Origin: JAZRZI01 sp045601325
Lineage (GTDB): Bacteria > Bacillota_I > Bacilli_A > RFN20 > CAG-826
Direction: 5' to 3'
Assembly (NCBI GenBank): GCA_045601325.1
Contig: JAZRZI010000005.1
Span: 1-44,595, forward strand
DNA length: 44,595 nucleotides
This document shows positions 30,833-40,133 of this stretch, piece by piece. Under the pieces are notes generated by a model, which was not told where the DNA came from, made no database searches, and saw only the letters and a list, made by a program, of their open reading frames with translations. A program made the position numbers and the translations under genes. Positions within the stretch are counted from its first letter, which is position 1. Every line of letters starts with the position of its first letter.

Positions 30833-33034
30833 ATGAAAAGAGTATTCGAATTAGAGTTCGAAGGAAAGAAATTCGTTATTGAAGCTGGCGAAATCGCTAA
30901 ACAAGCTGATGGCGCTGTCTTAGTAAGATTAAACGAAACTGTAGTTCTTTCCACAGTGTGTTGCTCAGATGAACCAAAGGAAGGGGATTTCTTTCCGTTA
31001 ACAGTTGGTTACGAAGAAAAGCAATACGCAGTTGGCAAAATTCCTGGCTCATTCTTAAGAAGAGAAGGTCGTGCTGGTGAACACGCCACATTAACAGCGA
31101 GATTAATTGATCGTCCTATTAGACCAATGTTCTCAGAAGGCTTCAGAAATGAAGTTCAAATCGTCAACACAGTTATGTCTGTTGACCAAGATTGCACACC
31201 AGAAATGACTGCTATGTTAGGTTCTTCCTTAGCATTAGGCATTTCAGATATCCCATTCGATGGTCCTATCGCTGGTGTTTATGTTGGAAGAATTGATGGA
31301 AAATTCATTATTAACCCAACAGTTGAAGAAAAAGCAAAATCCGATATTAACTTAGCAGTTGCTGGTACTAAAGATGCTATTAACATGGTTGAAGCTGGTG
31401 CTGATCAAGTTAGCGAAGATGATATGTTAGATGCTTTAATGTTTGGTCATGAAGCAGTTAAGAAATTATGCTTATGGCAAGAAGAAATCATTAAAGAAAT
31501 TGGACACACAAAAAGAGAAATTGAATTATACCAATGTGATCCAGTTATCGAAAAGGATGTTACAGATAGAGCACAAGCTCGTCTAGTTAAAGCTATTTCT
31601 ATCTTTGATAAACTCGAAAGACAAGACGCTATTGATGCAATTGAAGATGAAATTTTAGATGATTATGATTCTCGTAAATACGAAGATGAAAAAACTCATC
31701 AAAAAGTTATGCACATGGTTAACGAAACTCTCGAAGGTTTAGTTGCTAAGGAAGTTAGACGTTTAATCACTGATGAAAAGATTAGACCTGATGGCCGTAA
31801 AGTTGACGAAATTCGTCCATTAGACGCTCAAGTAGACTTATTACCACGTGTTCATGGTTCCGCTATGTTCACTCGTGGTCAAACACAAGTTATCTCTATT
31901 ACAACTTTAGGTGCAAAATCTGATGCACAAATCATTGATAACTTAACTGAAGAAGATTCCAGACACTGGATGCATCATTACAATTTCCCACCATATTCTG
32001 TTGGTGAAGTTGGTAGAATGGGCTCTCCAGGTCGTCGTGAAATAGGCCATGGTGCTTTAGGAGAAAGAGCATTATCATATGTCATTCCTTCTGAAGAAGA
32101 ATTCCCATATACAATTCGTACAGTTGCTGAAGTTTGTGAATCTAATGGTTCATCATCTCAAGCATCTATCTGTGCTTCTTGTATGTCATTAATGGCAGCT
32201 GGTGTTCCTATCAAAGCTATGGTTTCCGGCATTGCTATGGGCTTGATTTCATCTGGTCCATTAGATGGAAAACACCCATACACAATTTTAACTGATATTC
32301 AAGGCTTAGAAGATCACTTTGGTGATATGGATTTTAAGGTTGCTGGTACTGAAAAAGGTATCACAGCACTTCAAATGGATATCAAAATTAAGGGTGTCAC
32401 AAGAGAAGTTTTAAAAGAAGCGTTAGCTCAAGCTCATGGTGCTCGTGCACAAATTAGAGAAGTTATGGCTAAAGCAATTGCTGAACCACGTCCTGATGTT
32501 GGTAAATACGCTCCTAAGATGGATACATTCATGATTGATGTAGACAAGATTAGAGAAGTTATTGGTACTGGTGGCAAAGTTATCAACGAAATCATTGAGA
32601 AATGTGATAATGTTAAGATTGATATCGAAGATAATGGCCAAGTTACTATCTATCATATGGATAGAGAAACTATCAACAAAGCTAAGAATATGATTCTTGA
32701 TATTGTAAGAGAAGCAAAAGTTGGTGAAGATTTCGAAGGTGAAGTCGTTAGAATCGAAGATTATGGCGCATTCGTACACCTCTTTGGTAACGTTGATGGT
32801 TTATGCCACGTTTCCAGATTAGGTTGGGGCTTTATTGATAAAGCAAGTGACATTGTTAAATTAGGTGACAAGATTAAAGTTCGTGTTACTGAAATCGATG
32901 ACAAAGGCAAAGTTAAAGTCTCACATCGTGAATTCTTGGAAAAACCTGAAAATTACGAAGAAAGACCTGAAAAACCTCAACACTTTGATAGACCTGATCG
33001 TTCAATTAAAGGACCAAGAAAATTTAAAAAATAA
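30833..33034 (+). CDS. pnp: Polyribonucleotide nucleotidyltransferase (PNPase)
   Basis: PNPase degrades RNA 3' to 5' with phosphate. The 733-residue protein has two RNase PH domains; the second carries the phosphate-binding and catalytic blocks (IRPDGRKVDEIRPLDAQVDLLPRVHGSAMFTRGQTQ, then FGDMDFKVAGTEKGITALQMDIK). A KH domain follows (about 560-620, VIGTGGKVINEIIE, with GTGG for the usual GxGG), and an S1 domain (about 625-690, GEVVRIEDYGAFVHLFGNVDGLCHVS). A basic arginine- and proline-containing tail ends it. It has its own promoter and terminator. Confidence 0.97.
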   Translation: MKRVFELEFEGKKFVIEAGEIAKQADGAVLVRLNETVVLSTVCCSDEPKEGDFFPLTVGYEEKQYAVGKIPGSFLRREGRAGEHATLTARLIDRPIRPMFSEGFRNEVQIVNTVMSVDQDCTPEMTAMLGSSLALGISDIPFDGPIAGVYVGRIDGKFIINPTVEEKAKSDINLAVAGTKDAINMVEAGADQVSEDDMLDALMFGHEAVKKLCLWQEEIIKEIGHTKREIELYQCDPVIEKDVTDRAQARLVKAISIFDKLERQDAIDAIEDEILDDYDSRKYEDEKTHQKVMHMVNETLEGLVAKEVRRLITDEKIRPDGRKVDEIRPLDAQVDLLPRVHGSAMFTRGQTQVISITTLGAKSDAQIIDNLTEEDSRHWMHHYNFPPYSVGEVGRMGSPGRREIGHGALGERALSYVIPSEEEFPYTIRTVAEVCESNGSSSQASICASCMSLMAAGVPIKAMVSGIAMGLISSGPLDGKHPYTILTDIQGLEDHFGDMDFKVAGTEKGITALQMDIKIKGVTREVLKEALAQAHGARAQIREVMAKAIAEPRPDVGKYAPKMDTFMIDVDKIREVIGTGGKVINEIIEKCDNVKIDIEDNGQVTIYHMDRETINKAKNMILDIVREAKVGEDFEGEVVRIEDYGAFVHLFGNVDGLCHVSRLGWGFIDKASDIVKLGDKIKVRVTEIDDKGKVKVSHREFLEKPENYEERPEKPQHFDRPDRSIKGPRKFKK

Positions 33035-33042
33035 CAAATATT

Positions 33043-33068
33043 AGACCCTTGCTAAAAGGGTCTTTTAT
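33043..33068 (+). terminator. Terminator after pnp
   Basis: AGACCCTT (33043-33050) pairs with AAGGGTCT (33056-33063) around GCTAA, followed by T-rich sequence. Confidence 0.88.
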
Positions 33069-33145
33069 TTATTTAAATAATGATATATACTATTAGCAAC
33101 ATTTCGAGATAGTCAATTTATTGAATAGTGGAGGTGCTTTATTTT

Positions 33146-34840
33146 ATGGATATTATTAAAGTATGCGCTTTAGGCGGTCTTGATGAAAAGGGTAGAGACT
33201 GTTATGTTGTTGAAATTAACAATGATATTTTTGTTTTAGACTGTGGCACATCATTACCTGATCAAAACATTCCAGGTATTGATTTTCTTATTCCTAATGT
33301 AGATTATTTAATTTCTAATAGAGAACGAATAAAAGCGTACATCATTTCTCATGGACACGATGAATCGATGAGTGCGCTTAAATATTTTTATCATTACGCA
33401 CCAGCACCTGTGTATTGTAGTTCAACCACTAAAACACTTTTATTAGGACAAGCAGAAATTCAAAAGTTTAAGATTTTTCAAGACATTGATTTTAGAATCG
33501 TTGAAGCAACTTCTGACGTTAATATTGCGGGACATTTGGTTCACTTTTTTCAATGTTGTCATAACACATCTAACTCTTCAGGTATAGCTATTGAAACTGA
33601 TCAAGGAAACATTGTTTACACAAGCGATTTTATTATTGATTATTCGGTTAAAGAAAAAGGTTACATTTTTGATATTAAGGCTATGAGTAGGTTAACTAAA
33701 AATCCTACATTATTGTTACTTGCTGAGTCTAAAAGCGCTAATAAACCTGGATATTGTTCGCCTAAACACAAAATCCATTATAAGGTTATGAAATACTTCA
33801 AAGATGAACAAAAACGTATCTTTATAGATTGCTTCTGGCAAAACCTATATAGAATTAGAGAAATTTGTGAATTAGCAATGCAATTTAGCAAAAAAGTGTA
33901 TTTTTATAATGATTACACTTCTAAAGTTATGAAGATGTTGATTCAAAACGAACCTGACATTCTATTACCTAATTTTATTGTCGATAAAGAGAATTTATTA
34001 AGAGTTCCAACTCAAGACTTAGTTATATTAATGCTCGGTCATGGCGAAGAACTTTACACTGAATTAAGTTTGTTATCTAAATGTCAAAATGAGGATAAAC
34101 GTATTGTTCTTGGGCCAGAAGATATATTTATTAATGCTGCTCTTGCAACACCTACCTTGGAAGTGGCTGCTACTAGGTCTGTAGATAGCTTATATCGAAC
34201 AGGTTGTGAGGTTGTTTGGCTCAAAGGAAAAGACTTATCTTCTATGCATGCTTGCCAGGATGACTTAAAAGCATTTTTATCTTTGCTAACTCCTAAATAC
34301 TTTATGCCTGTTAGAGGAACATTTGTCCAAATGATGGCAAATGCAAAACTAGCTTTATCCATGGGCATTGGACTTAATCATTCAAATGTCTTTGTTGTTG
34401 ATAACGGTATGCAAATTGTTTTTGATGGTGTGACAAGACCAAGAATTATTCCGAACGAAGCAAATGGAATTCTTATTGCTCCTGTACTTGTTGACGGAAA
34501 AGGAATAACTACTAAAGGAGCAGAACTTATTGAGGAACGTAAAACACTCGGTGTTGATGGCATAGTAGTTGTAGCATCTACAGTAAGTTTGTCGGAAAGA
34601 AAGGTTATTGCCGGTCCGGATTGCCAAATGAGAGGTTTTGTATATGTTAAAGAAGCAGAACCTTTGCTTAAATCAATATCCAATATTTACGTAGACGAAG
34701 TTAACACTGCTTTATCTATGAGCCCTAATCCAGATTTTGATAAAGTATCTCTATTAATTCAAGATAGAGTTCAGAAATTTATAAAAAGAGAAAATGGTCG
34801 AACTCCTGTGGTAATGCCTATCATAGTGACAATAGATTAA
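33146..34840 (+). CDS. rnjB: RNase J2-type ribonuclease J paralogue with degenerate metal site
   Basis: RNase J proteins are metallo-beta-lactamase/beta-CASP RNases, and J2 is the weakly active partner of J1 in Bacilli. I start it at 33146, after GGAGGT; a GTG 18 bases upstream overlaps that site. The 564 residues cover both domains and the C-terminal domain. In the metal site, HGHEDH becomes HGHDES (H69, H71 kept; E73 and S74 replace D and H), and PVHGE becomes PVRGT (R390). The histidine of CCHN and aspartate of TSDF remain. The rnjB-spoIIIE/ftsK neighbourhood is that of J2 in Bacillus. It probably depends on an intact RNase J1 elsewhere in the genome. Confidence 0.8.
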   Translation: MDIIKVCALGGLDEKGRDCYVVEINNDIFVLDCGTSLPDQNIPGIDFLIPNVDYLISNRERIKAYIISHGHDESMSALKYFYHYAPAPVYCSSTTKTLLLGQAEIQKFKIFQDIDFRIVEATSDVNIAGHLVHFFQCCHNTSNSSGIAIETDQGNIVYTSDFIIDYSVKEKGYIFDIKAMSRLTKNPTLLLLAESKSANKPGYCSPKHKIHYKVMKYFKDEQKRIFIDCFWQNLYRIREICELAMQFSKKVYFYNDYTSKVMKMLIQNEPDILLPNFIVDKENLLRVPTQDLVILMLGHGEELYTELSLLSKCQNEDKRIVLGPEDIFINAALATPTLEVAATRSVDSLYRTGCEVVWLKGKDLSSMHACQDDLKAFLSLLTPKYFMPVRGTFVQMMANAKLALSMGIGLNHSNVFVVDNGMQIVFDGVTRPRIIPNEANGILIAPVLVDGKGITTKGAELIEERKTLGVDGIVVVASTVSLSERKVIAGPDCQMRGFVYVKEAEPLLKSISNIYVDEVNTALSMSPNPDFDKVSLLIQDRVQKFIKRENGRTPVVMPIIVTID

Positions 34841-34842
34841 AG

Positions 34843-34865
34843 AAGCACTTAAATGTGCTTTTTTA
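34843..34865 (+). terminator. Terminator after rnjB
   Basis: AAGCAC (34843-34848) pairs with GTGCTT (34855-34860), followed by T's. Confidence 0.82.
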
Positions 34866-34898
34866 AATTGTGAGTAGAAAAATACACGCGTATGTGCG

Positions 34899-34904
34899 TA
34901 TAAT
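34899..34904 (+). promoter_or_regulatory. -10 box of ftsK (leaderless)
   Basis: TATAAT ends six bases before the ATG at 34911, so the expected start point is the A of ATG itself. A nearby inverted repeat, ACGC...GCGT (34887-34900), overlaps the box. No -35 box at normal spacing is clear. Confidence 0.6.
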
Positions 34905-34910
34905 ATTGAT

Positions 34911-37682
34911 ATGGCTAAGAGAGATAAAAATAACGATCAAAACAAACCAATTCAAAAATTTGCTTTTTTTGGTGGCATTTTCTTTTGTATTTTTGCTGTT
35001 TGTATGGTTATCAACATCGGTGTTGTCTGCAAAGTTTTTACCGTTATTCCTAATTTCTTATTTGGTACTTGTGCATTTTTAATTTATGCTCTTGTTTATG
35101 TTTTCGGTATCTTTCTTCTTTTCAAAGAAAAAGTTACGAAAATTAAGTTAAATCACATCTTTTTAGGGTGCTTTTTTGTCTTTTTAGCATCGCTTATTGT
35201 GCTGAGCCTTATTAACAATAAAGTTGACGCCAGCGAACAAACCTATATTGCTTTCTTTAAAAATATGTACACCGGTAATGGAGAGGAAGCGAAATTCGGT
35301 TATTTCCAAAGAGCACAAATTTCCCCTTTAAATTCATTATTTGGAAGCAATGGCATTAATTATTCTACAAGCGGTGTTGCAAGTTCTGACCCTAATAATG
35401 ATCCAACATATTTATTTGGCGGCGGATATATAGGAAATTTATTAGCTAATATCCTTATTAGCAAAGCCAAACTTGGCTTAGGTGGAGCTTGGGCTATTTC
35501 AATAGTTATTTTATTAATTGGTCTTATCATCGCATTTAAAAATAAGATTAAAAATCTCATTAATAAATATATTAAGAAAAAACCTTCTGATAAACCTAAA
35601 ACAAATAATGATTATCAAATTAAAAACGAAACTAATAATGTCCAACCAACACAAACATTTACCCCAAGACCTCAGCCTCAACTAAATCTTGGAGTAGTGG
35701 CTAATCCATATGAAAGAGTTGGTAACTTTGCTCCAGCTCGTTTTTCGCGCACAGTAGAACAAGAAAATAAACCTGTCGAACAAGAAACACCAATTTATAA
35801 TCAACCACAATATCAACAAGCTAATTTCTATCAACAACCTATTAATCAGGTCCAACAAAATCAATATGTTCAACCTGAAATTCATCAAGAAATTAATCAA
35901 TTTAATCCTACTGTCCAAAAAAGTGGACAGGCTAATCAGTATAATGCTCCTAGCGTTAACGCTCCAGTAGAAACACGAGTGGAAGAGCATCACGAACAAT
36001 GTGATATTTTCCAAGCATCTGAACCTGTTGTCCACAATGATGTTTATGGTGCTAAACCAGAGTGGGAAGAACGCAAAGAAATTGAAAATAAAGAGACACA
36101 AACTGACATGTCAAAACGCGTTATCATGAACCAACCTATGGTTCAACAAGAACAACCTGTAGAACAGGTAAAAGTTAAAAAACCTATTAAATGGATCCCA
36201 CCTTCAAGTGATATGCTTCAAGAATACGAAACATCTGAAGCACTTGAAAAGAACACCAAAACTGCCGAAGAAAGACAAGTTATTATCGATGGCTTATTTA
36301 CTGATTTTGGTATTGGCGCTCATGTGGAAAGTTTTACAATTGGTCCATCCGTTACAAGATTTAATATTAAATGTGATGCTAACGTTTCCGTTAATGCTAT
36401 TCAAAAAGTCGTTCAAGATATTTCCGTAAGATTAAACGGATCTCTTGTTCGTTTTACCCCAATTGTTGAAGGCCAACAAACCTCTGGTTTGGAAGTTCCT
36501 AATGCTATGGTTACTACTGTAAGCTTTAAGGAAGTCTTCGAACAATTACCTGATGTTGAAAAAACACCATTGGCGGTTCCGTTTGGCAAAAACATTAAGG
36601 GTGAAGTTGTTTCTGCAAACTACGCAGAATTCCCACACTTATTAGTTGCTGGTACCACTGGTTCTGGTAAATCTATTTATGTTCACTCTATCATTGCATC
36701 CCTTATCATGAGAAATTCTCCTGATAAATTTAAGATTGTTATCATTGACCCTAAAGGAAGTGAAATGGGTGTATATAGAGACATTCCTCATTTATTAACA
36801 CCTATTATTAACGATGCTAACAAAGCAAAAATGATTCTTTCTAAATTATGTGACGAAATGAACGACCGTTATAGATTGTTCGAAGGTGCCGATTTTGCTA
36901 GTGATTTAAAAGCTTATAATGAATATGCACGTAAGCACGGTTTAGAAGAAAAACCATATATTGTCGCTATTGTTGATGAATATGCTGACTTGGTTGAAAA
37001 CTGCAAAGAAATAGGCACTCCAGTTGTTTCGATTGGTCAAAAAGCTAGAGCTGCTGGTATTCATTTATTAATTGCTACACAAAGACCTTCAACTAATATT
37101 GTTACAGGTACTATTAAAGCAAACATGCCTACTCACGTAGCTCTTACTGCTAGTAGTGCTGTAGACTCCCAAACAATCATTGGTGAAGGAGGCGCTGAAA
37201 AACTTCTTGGTAAAGGTGACATGCTCGTTCAGTCACCAATCGTTTCTAAAAATGGTGCTGTTCGTTTGCAAGGCTGTTTTGTTTCTAAACAAGAATTATC
37301 TCGTGTATGTAATTATTTGAAAAATAATTATGAAACAATTTATGAAGAAAGATTCTTAAATTTAGAGGAAGTCTCACAAAATGCTGGTAAGGCTGCTGCT
37401 ATGGCGGGACAAATTGGTCCTGCAGATGATGCCGATGAAGCAAAATACCAAAGCATTAAAGAATGGGTTATGGGCTTACAAATGGTTTCCATGTCAAGAA
37501 TTCAAGGTGAATGTGGCGTTGGTTTCAATAGGGCTAGACGTATTTTTACTAGACTTGTAAGCGAAGGTGTTGTTGCTCCAGAAGGAACAAGCAAAGGTAA
37601 CGCTGTATTGATGAGAGATCCTCATACTGAAATCGACACTAATAGCATTCCAGTCAGTGATGACATATCTCATATAGGATAA
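34911..37682 (+). CDS. ftsK: DNA translocase FtsK/SpoIIIE
   Basis: This ATP-driven motor moves chromosome DNA through the division septum. The 923-residue protein has about four membrane helices in the first 210 residues, with an extracytoplasmic loop at about 100-175. A Q/N/P-rich linker spans about 225-400, and the motor domain carries Walker A GTTGSGKS at 581-588 and Walker B YIVAIVDEYADL. The C-terminal gamma winged helix (about 845-915) has QGECGVGFNRARRIFTRL, which reads DNA polarity signals. It has a -10 box six bases before the ATG and no ribosome site. The pullulanase gene starts one base after its stop. Confidence 0.96.
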   Translation: MAKRDKNNDQNKPIQKFAFFGGIFFCIFAVCMVINIGVVCKVFTVIPNFLFGTCAFLIYALVYVFGIFLLFKEKVTKIKLNHIFLGCFFVFLASLIVLSLINNKVDASEQTYIAFFKNMYTGNGEEAKFGYFQRAQISPLNSLFGSNGINYSTSGVASSDPNNDPTYLFGGGYIGNLLANILISKAKLGLGGAWAISIVILLIGLIIAFKNKIKNLINKYIKKKPSDKPKTNNDYQIKNETNNVQPTQTFTPRPQPQLNLGVVANPYERVGNFAPARFSRTVEQENKPVEQETPIYNQPQYQQANFYQQPINQVQQNQYVQPEIHQEINQFNPTVQKSGQANQYNAPSVNAPVETRVEEHHEQCDIFQASEPVVHNDVYGAKPEWEERKEIENKETQTDMSKRVIMNQPMVQQEQPVEQVKVKKPIKWIPPSSDMLQEYETSEALEKNTKTAEERQVIIDGLFTDFGIGAHVESFTIGPSVTRFNIKCDANVSVNAIQKVVQDISVRLNGSLVRFTPIVEGQQTSGLEVPNAMVTTVSFKEVFEQLPDVEKTPLAVPFGKNIKGEVVSANYAEFPHLLVAGTTGSGKSIYVHSIIASLIMRNSPDKFKIVIIDPKGSEMGVYRDIPHLLTPIINDANKAKMILSKLCDEMNDRYRLFEGADFASDLKAYNEYARKHGLEEKPYIVAIVDEYADLVENCKEIGTPVVSIGQKARAAGIHLLIATQRPSTNIVTGTIKANMPTHVALTASSAVDSQTIIGEGGAEKLLGKGDMLVQSPIVSKNGAVRLQGCFVSKQELSRVCNYLKNNYETIYEERFLNLEEVSQNAGKAAAMAGQIGPADDADEAKYQSIKEWVMGLQMVSMSRIQGECGVGFNRARRIFTRLVSEGVVAPEGTSKGNAVLMRDPHTEIDTNSIPVSDDISHIG

Positions 37683-37683
37683 A

Positions 37684-39804
37684 ATGAAAAACTCAATATC
37701 TTGTTTCCTAACATCATTAAAAAATATTGAAATTACTATTAATAGTAAAGATATGGTTCATAAGGACCTATCTTTTCTTTTATATATTAATGATGAGCCA
37801 AACAAAAAACTGGTTGTCACTAATATAAAATTGCTTAAAGATAGTAATGTTTTTACCTTGCAATTAAATGAAGAATATGACTTTGCTAATCAATATAGCG
37901 TTCTTATAGAAGAAATAGGTTTCGTGAAAGTTAATACAACTCACGCAGTTGATTTCGAAGAATTTGATGATTTATTTTTTTATGATGGCAATGATTTGGG
38001 AAGCAATGTCAAAAAAGGCATTACAAGTTTTGCTTTATGGGCACCTTTAGCGGGACAAGTTAAACTCAAAATTGAAAATGATAATGCGTTTGAAATCTAC
38101 GAGATGAAACGTAGTGATAAAGGTGTATATAGAATATCGCTGCCTATAAATTTAGAAGGAAAGCGCTATCATTATATTGTTAATAATAATGAAATTATTA
38201 GAGAAACTAATGACCCTTACGGTAAAGAAGTTTCTTTAAATAGCGAATATTCGATAGTTACGAGCTTAGAAAAATTGACACTTTGTGAACAAGTATCTTT
38301 TAAAAACAGCACTAAAAATCTTTTAGATTGCATCATTTATGAAACAAATGTTAGAGATTTTAGCGAAAATAAAAACTCCAATATTTCAAATAAAGGCAAA
38401 TATTTAGGGTTCGTTGAAAGCGATAGGAAAACTAATAATGGCAACAAAGCAGGACTTGATTATCTCAAATATTTAGATATAACTCACGTTCAATTAAATC
38501 CTATTACAGATTACTTTGGTGTAGATGATTTGAATTCGTCAAAAAAATATAACTGGGGATATGATGTTTTAAGTTTTTTCGCGCTTGAAGGATCTTATTC
38601 CACTCAACCTGATGTTCCATATAGTCGAATAAACGAATTCCGTTATATGGTTAATAGTTTACATAAAAACAATATAGGCGTAATTTTAGACGTTGTCTTT
38701 AATCACGTTTATAAATGGCAAGATTCTTGTTTTGAAAAAACTGTTCCTGGATATTTCTTTCGGAAAAAGAGCAATGGCGCCTTATTTAATGCTTCAGGAT
38801 GTGGAAATGATTTTGCAACGGAAAGAAAAATGGCAAGGAAGTTTATTTTGGATAGCTTGTTATATTTTATAAAGGCATTCGATGTAGACGGTTTTAGATT
38901 TGATTTAATGGGTTTGATTGATATCGAAACATTGAATACATGTATCTCTGAATGCCATAAATATAAAGAAAACATTGTTTTCTATGGTGAAGGCTGGAAA
39001 ATGTTTACCGGGATTCATACTGATAAACTGGCGAATTATGAAAACGCTAAAAAACTTCCTAATGTGGGATTTTTTAATGATACATTTAGAGATATCGTTA
39101 AAGGCCCTACCTTTGGTGAAAAGAACGAAACAAAAGGCTATGCTAGCGGAGACCCTTCATATCATTTCGGTCTGGATTATGTTTTTCACGCATGCATTTT
39201 AAAGCATACATATGATCCAAAATATATTTATGCTCATCAATCAATCAATTTTGTCGAATGCCATGATAATCAAACTTTGTTTGATAAGATGTCAATTTCT
39301 AATGCGACTTCTGGTGAAAACTCTTTAATTAGCAAAGTTAATCTCGCTAATGCAATAACCATTTTATCGATAGGCGTTCCTTTTATACATTCTGGCCAAG
39401 AAATTGGACAATCTAAAAATGGTTTGGATAACACATATAATGTCACTAAGGTCAATCAATTTGATTGGAATCTAGTTGATGATAGACAAGATATGATTAA
39501 TTATTTTAAATCATTGATTCATTTTAAGAAAAACGTTTTGCCATATTCTAAGCTGGATAAAGCAGAGAACATTCAAGATTGTTTCGTTTTTTTTCAACAT
39601 GAAAATAATGTTTTAACAATAAGAAGCAAAATAAAGGATAAAGACAATAAAGAATATATGTTTTTAGTCAATCCAACTGACTCTCCACTAAATTTTGAAT
39701 TAGACGATTATTATTTCCTATATGGACATGACAAAAATCATATTGAAGGATTTAAATCAGTTTTGATTTCGCCTAATTCATTACTTATTTTATATAAAAT
39801 ATAA
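37684..39804 (+). CDS. pulA: Type I pullulanase (GH13)
   Basis: The enzyme cleaves alpha-1,6 bonds in pullulan, glycogen or limit dextrins. The 706 residues contain an N-terminal beta region, a CBM48-like domain (about 115-200), the pullulanase signature KYNWGYDVLSFFALEGSYS (YNWGYDP-type) and the (beta/alpha)8 barrel. The catalytic residues are D407 (FRFDLMG), E436 (YGEGWK) and D528 (ECHDNQT). No signal peptide is present, so it acts in the cytoplasm on imported glucans or stored glycogen. It begins one base after ftsK without a ribosome site, an unusual partner that probably reflects packing. A terminator follows. Confidence 0.92.
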   Translation: MKNSISCFLTSLKNIEITINSKDMVHKDLSFLLYINDEPNKKLVVTNIKLLKDSNVFTLQLNEEYDFANQYSVLIEEIGFVKVNTTHAVDFEEFDDLFFYDGNDLGSNVKKGITSFALWAPLAGQVKLKIENDNAFEIYEMKRSDKGVYRISLPINLEGKRYHYIVNNNEIIRETNDPYGKEVSLNSEYSIVTSLEKLTLCEQVSFKNSTKNLLDCIIYETNVRDFSENKNSNISNKGKYLGFVESDRKTNNGNKAGLDYLKYLDITHVQLNPITDYFGVDDLNSSKKYNWGYDVLSFFALEGSYSTQPDVPYSRINEFRYMVNSLHKNNIGVILDVVFNHVYKWQDSCFEKTVPGYFFRKKSNGALFNASGCGNDFATERKMARKFILDSLLYFIKAFDVDGFRFDLMGLIDIETLNTCISECHKYKENIVFYGEGWKMFTGIHTDKLANYENAKKLPNVGFFNDTFRDIVKGPTFGEKNETKGYASGDPSYHFGLDYVFHACILKHTYDPKYIYAHQSINFVECHDNQTLFDKMSISNATSGENSLISKVNLANAITILSIGVPFIHSGQEIGQSKNGLDNTYNVTKVNQFDWNLVDDRQDMINYFKSLIHFKKNVLPYSKLDKAENIQDCFVFFQHENNVLTIRSKIKDKDNKEYMFLVNPTDSPLNFELDDYYFLYGHDKNHIEGFKSVLISPNSLLILYKI

Positions 39805-39833
39805 AATAGAATTGAGACTTTTTCTTAATGAAT

Positions 39834-39863
39834 ATCGCTTATAATAAAGTAAGCGATTTTTTT
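39834..39863 (+). terminator. Terminator after pullulanase, abutting the next ATG
   Basis: ATCGCTTA (39834-39841) pairs with TAAGCGAT (39850-39857) in a perfect 8-bp stem, followed by a seven-T run that ends at the ATG at 39864. The loop contains part of a TATAAT (39840-39845). Confidence 0.85.
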
Positions 39864-40133
39864 ATGATTAGCACGATAGTTGTAACGGGATTTTTAGACG
39901 AAATATACGCAGAAAGGTTTAGGAAATTAAAAACCACAAACACAAACATTTCTATTTGGCCTTGTGAAGAGGTTGTTTCATTTTTACCTCTTTTATATTG
40001 GACTAGAGATGCAAATAATCCTTTAAATAATTATGAAAAGGGCCAATTCGTCATAGTTCAGGGCCATTTGGAAGCCAATGAAGAAATTGGTCTATACATA
40101 CTTGTTGAAACTTTTAGAATAGCTAAGTTTTAA
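39864..40133 (+). CDS. Small OB-fold-like protein, unknown function
   Basis: The 89-residue product starts at the ATG at 39864 (MISTIVVTGFLDEIYAERFR). An in-frame ATG at 39828 is upstream, but the terminator hairpin lies between them. The alternation of beta strands, with IVVTGFLDE at the start and GQFVIVQGHLEANEEIGLYILVETFRIAKF at the end, resembles a single-stranded-DNA-binding OB fold like SSB or PriB, though it is shorter than SSB. I do not recognise the exact family. No ribosome site precedes it; TATAAT at 39840 may drive it. Its stop overlaps the convergent methyltransferase stop by four bases. Confidence 0.6.
   Translation: MISTIVVTGFLDEIYAERFRKLKTTNTNISIWPCEEVVSFLPLLYWTRDANNPLNNYEKGQFVIVQGHLEANEEIGLYILVETFRIAKF

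Noticed and set aside
33128..33145. GTG start for the RNase J paralogue at 33128
   Set aside because: This GTG overlaps the GGAGGT ribosome site that serves the ATG at 33146.
38761..38763. Possible CGG reassignment to tryptophan, known in some Bacilli
   Set aside because: CGG falls at the arginine usual in the PGYxxR block of pullulanases. One codon is weak evidence, but nothing supports a change.
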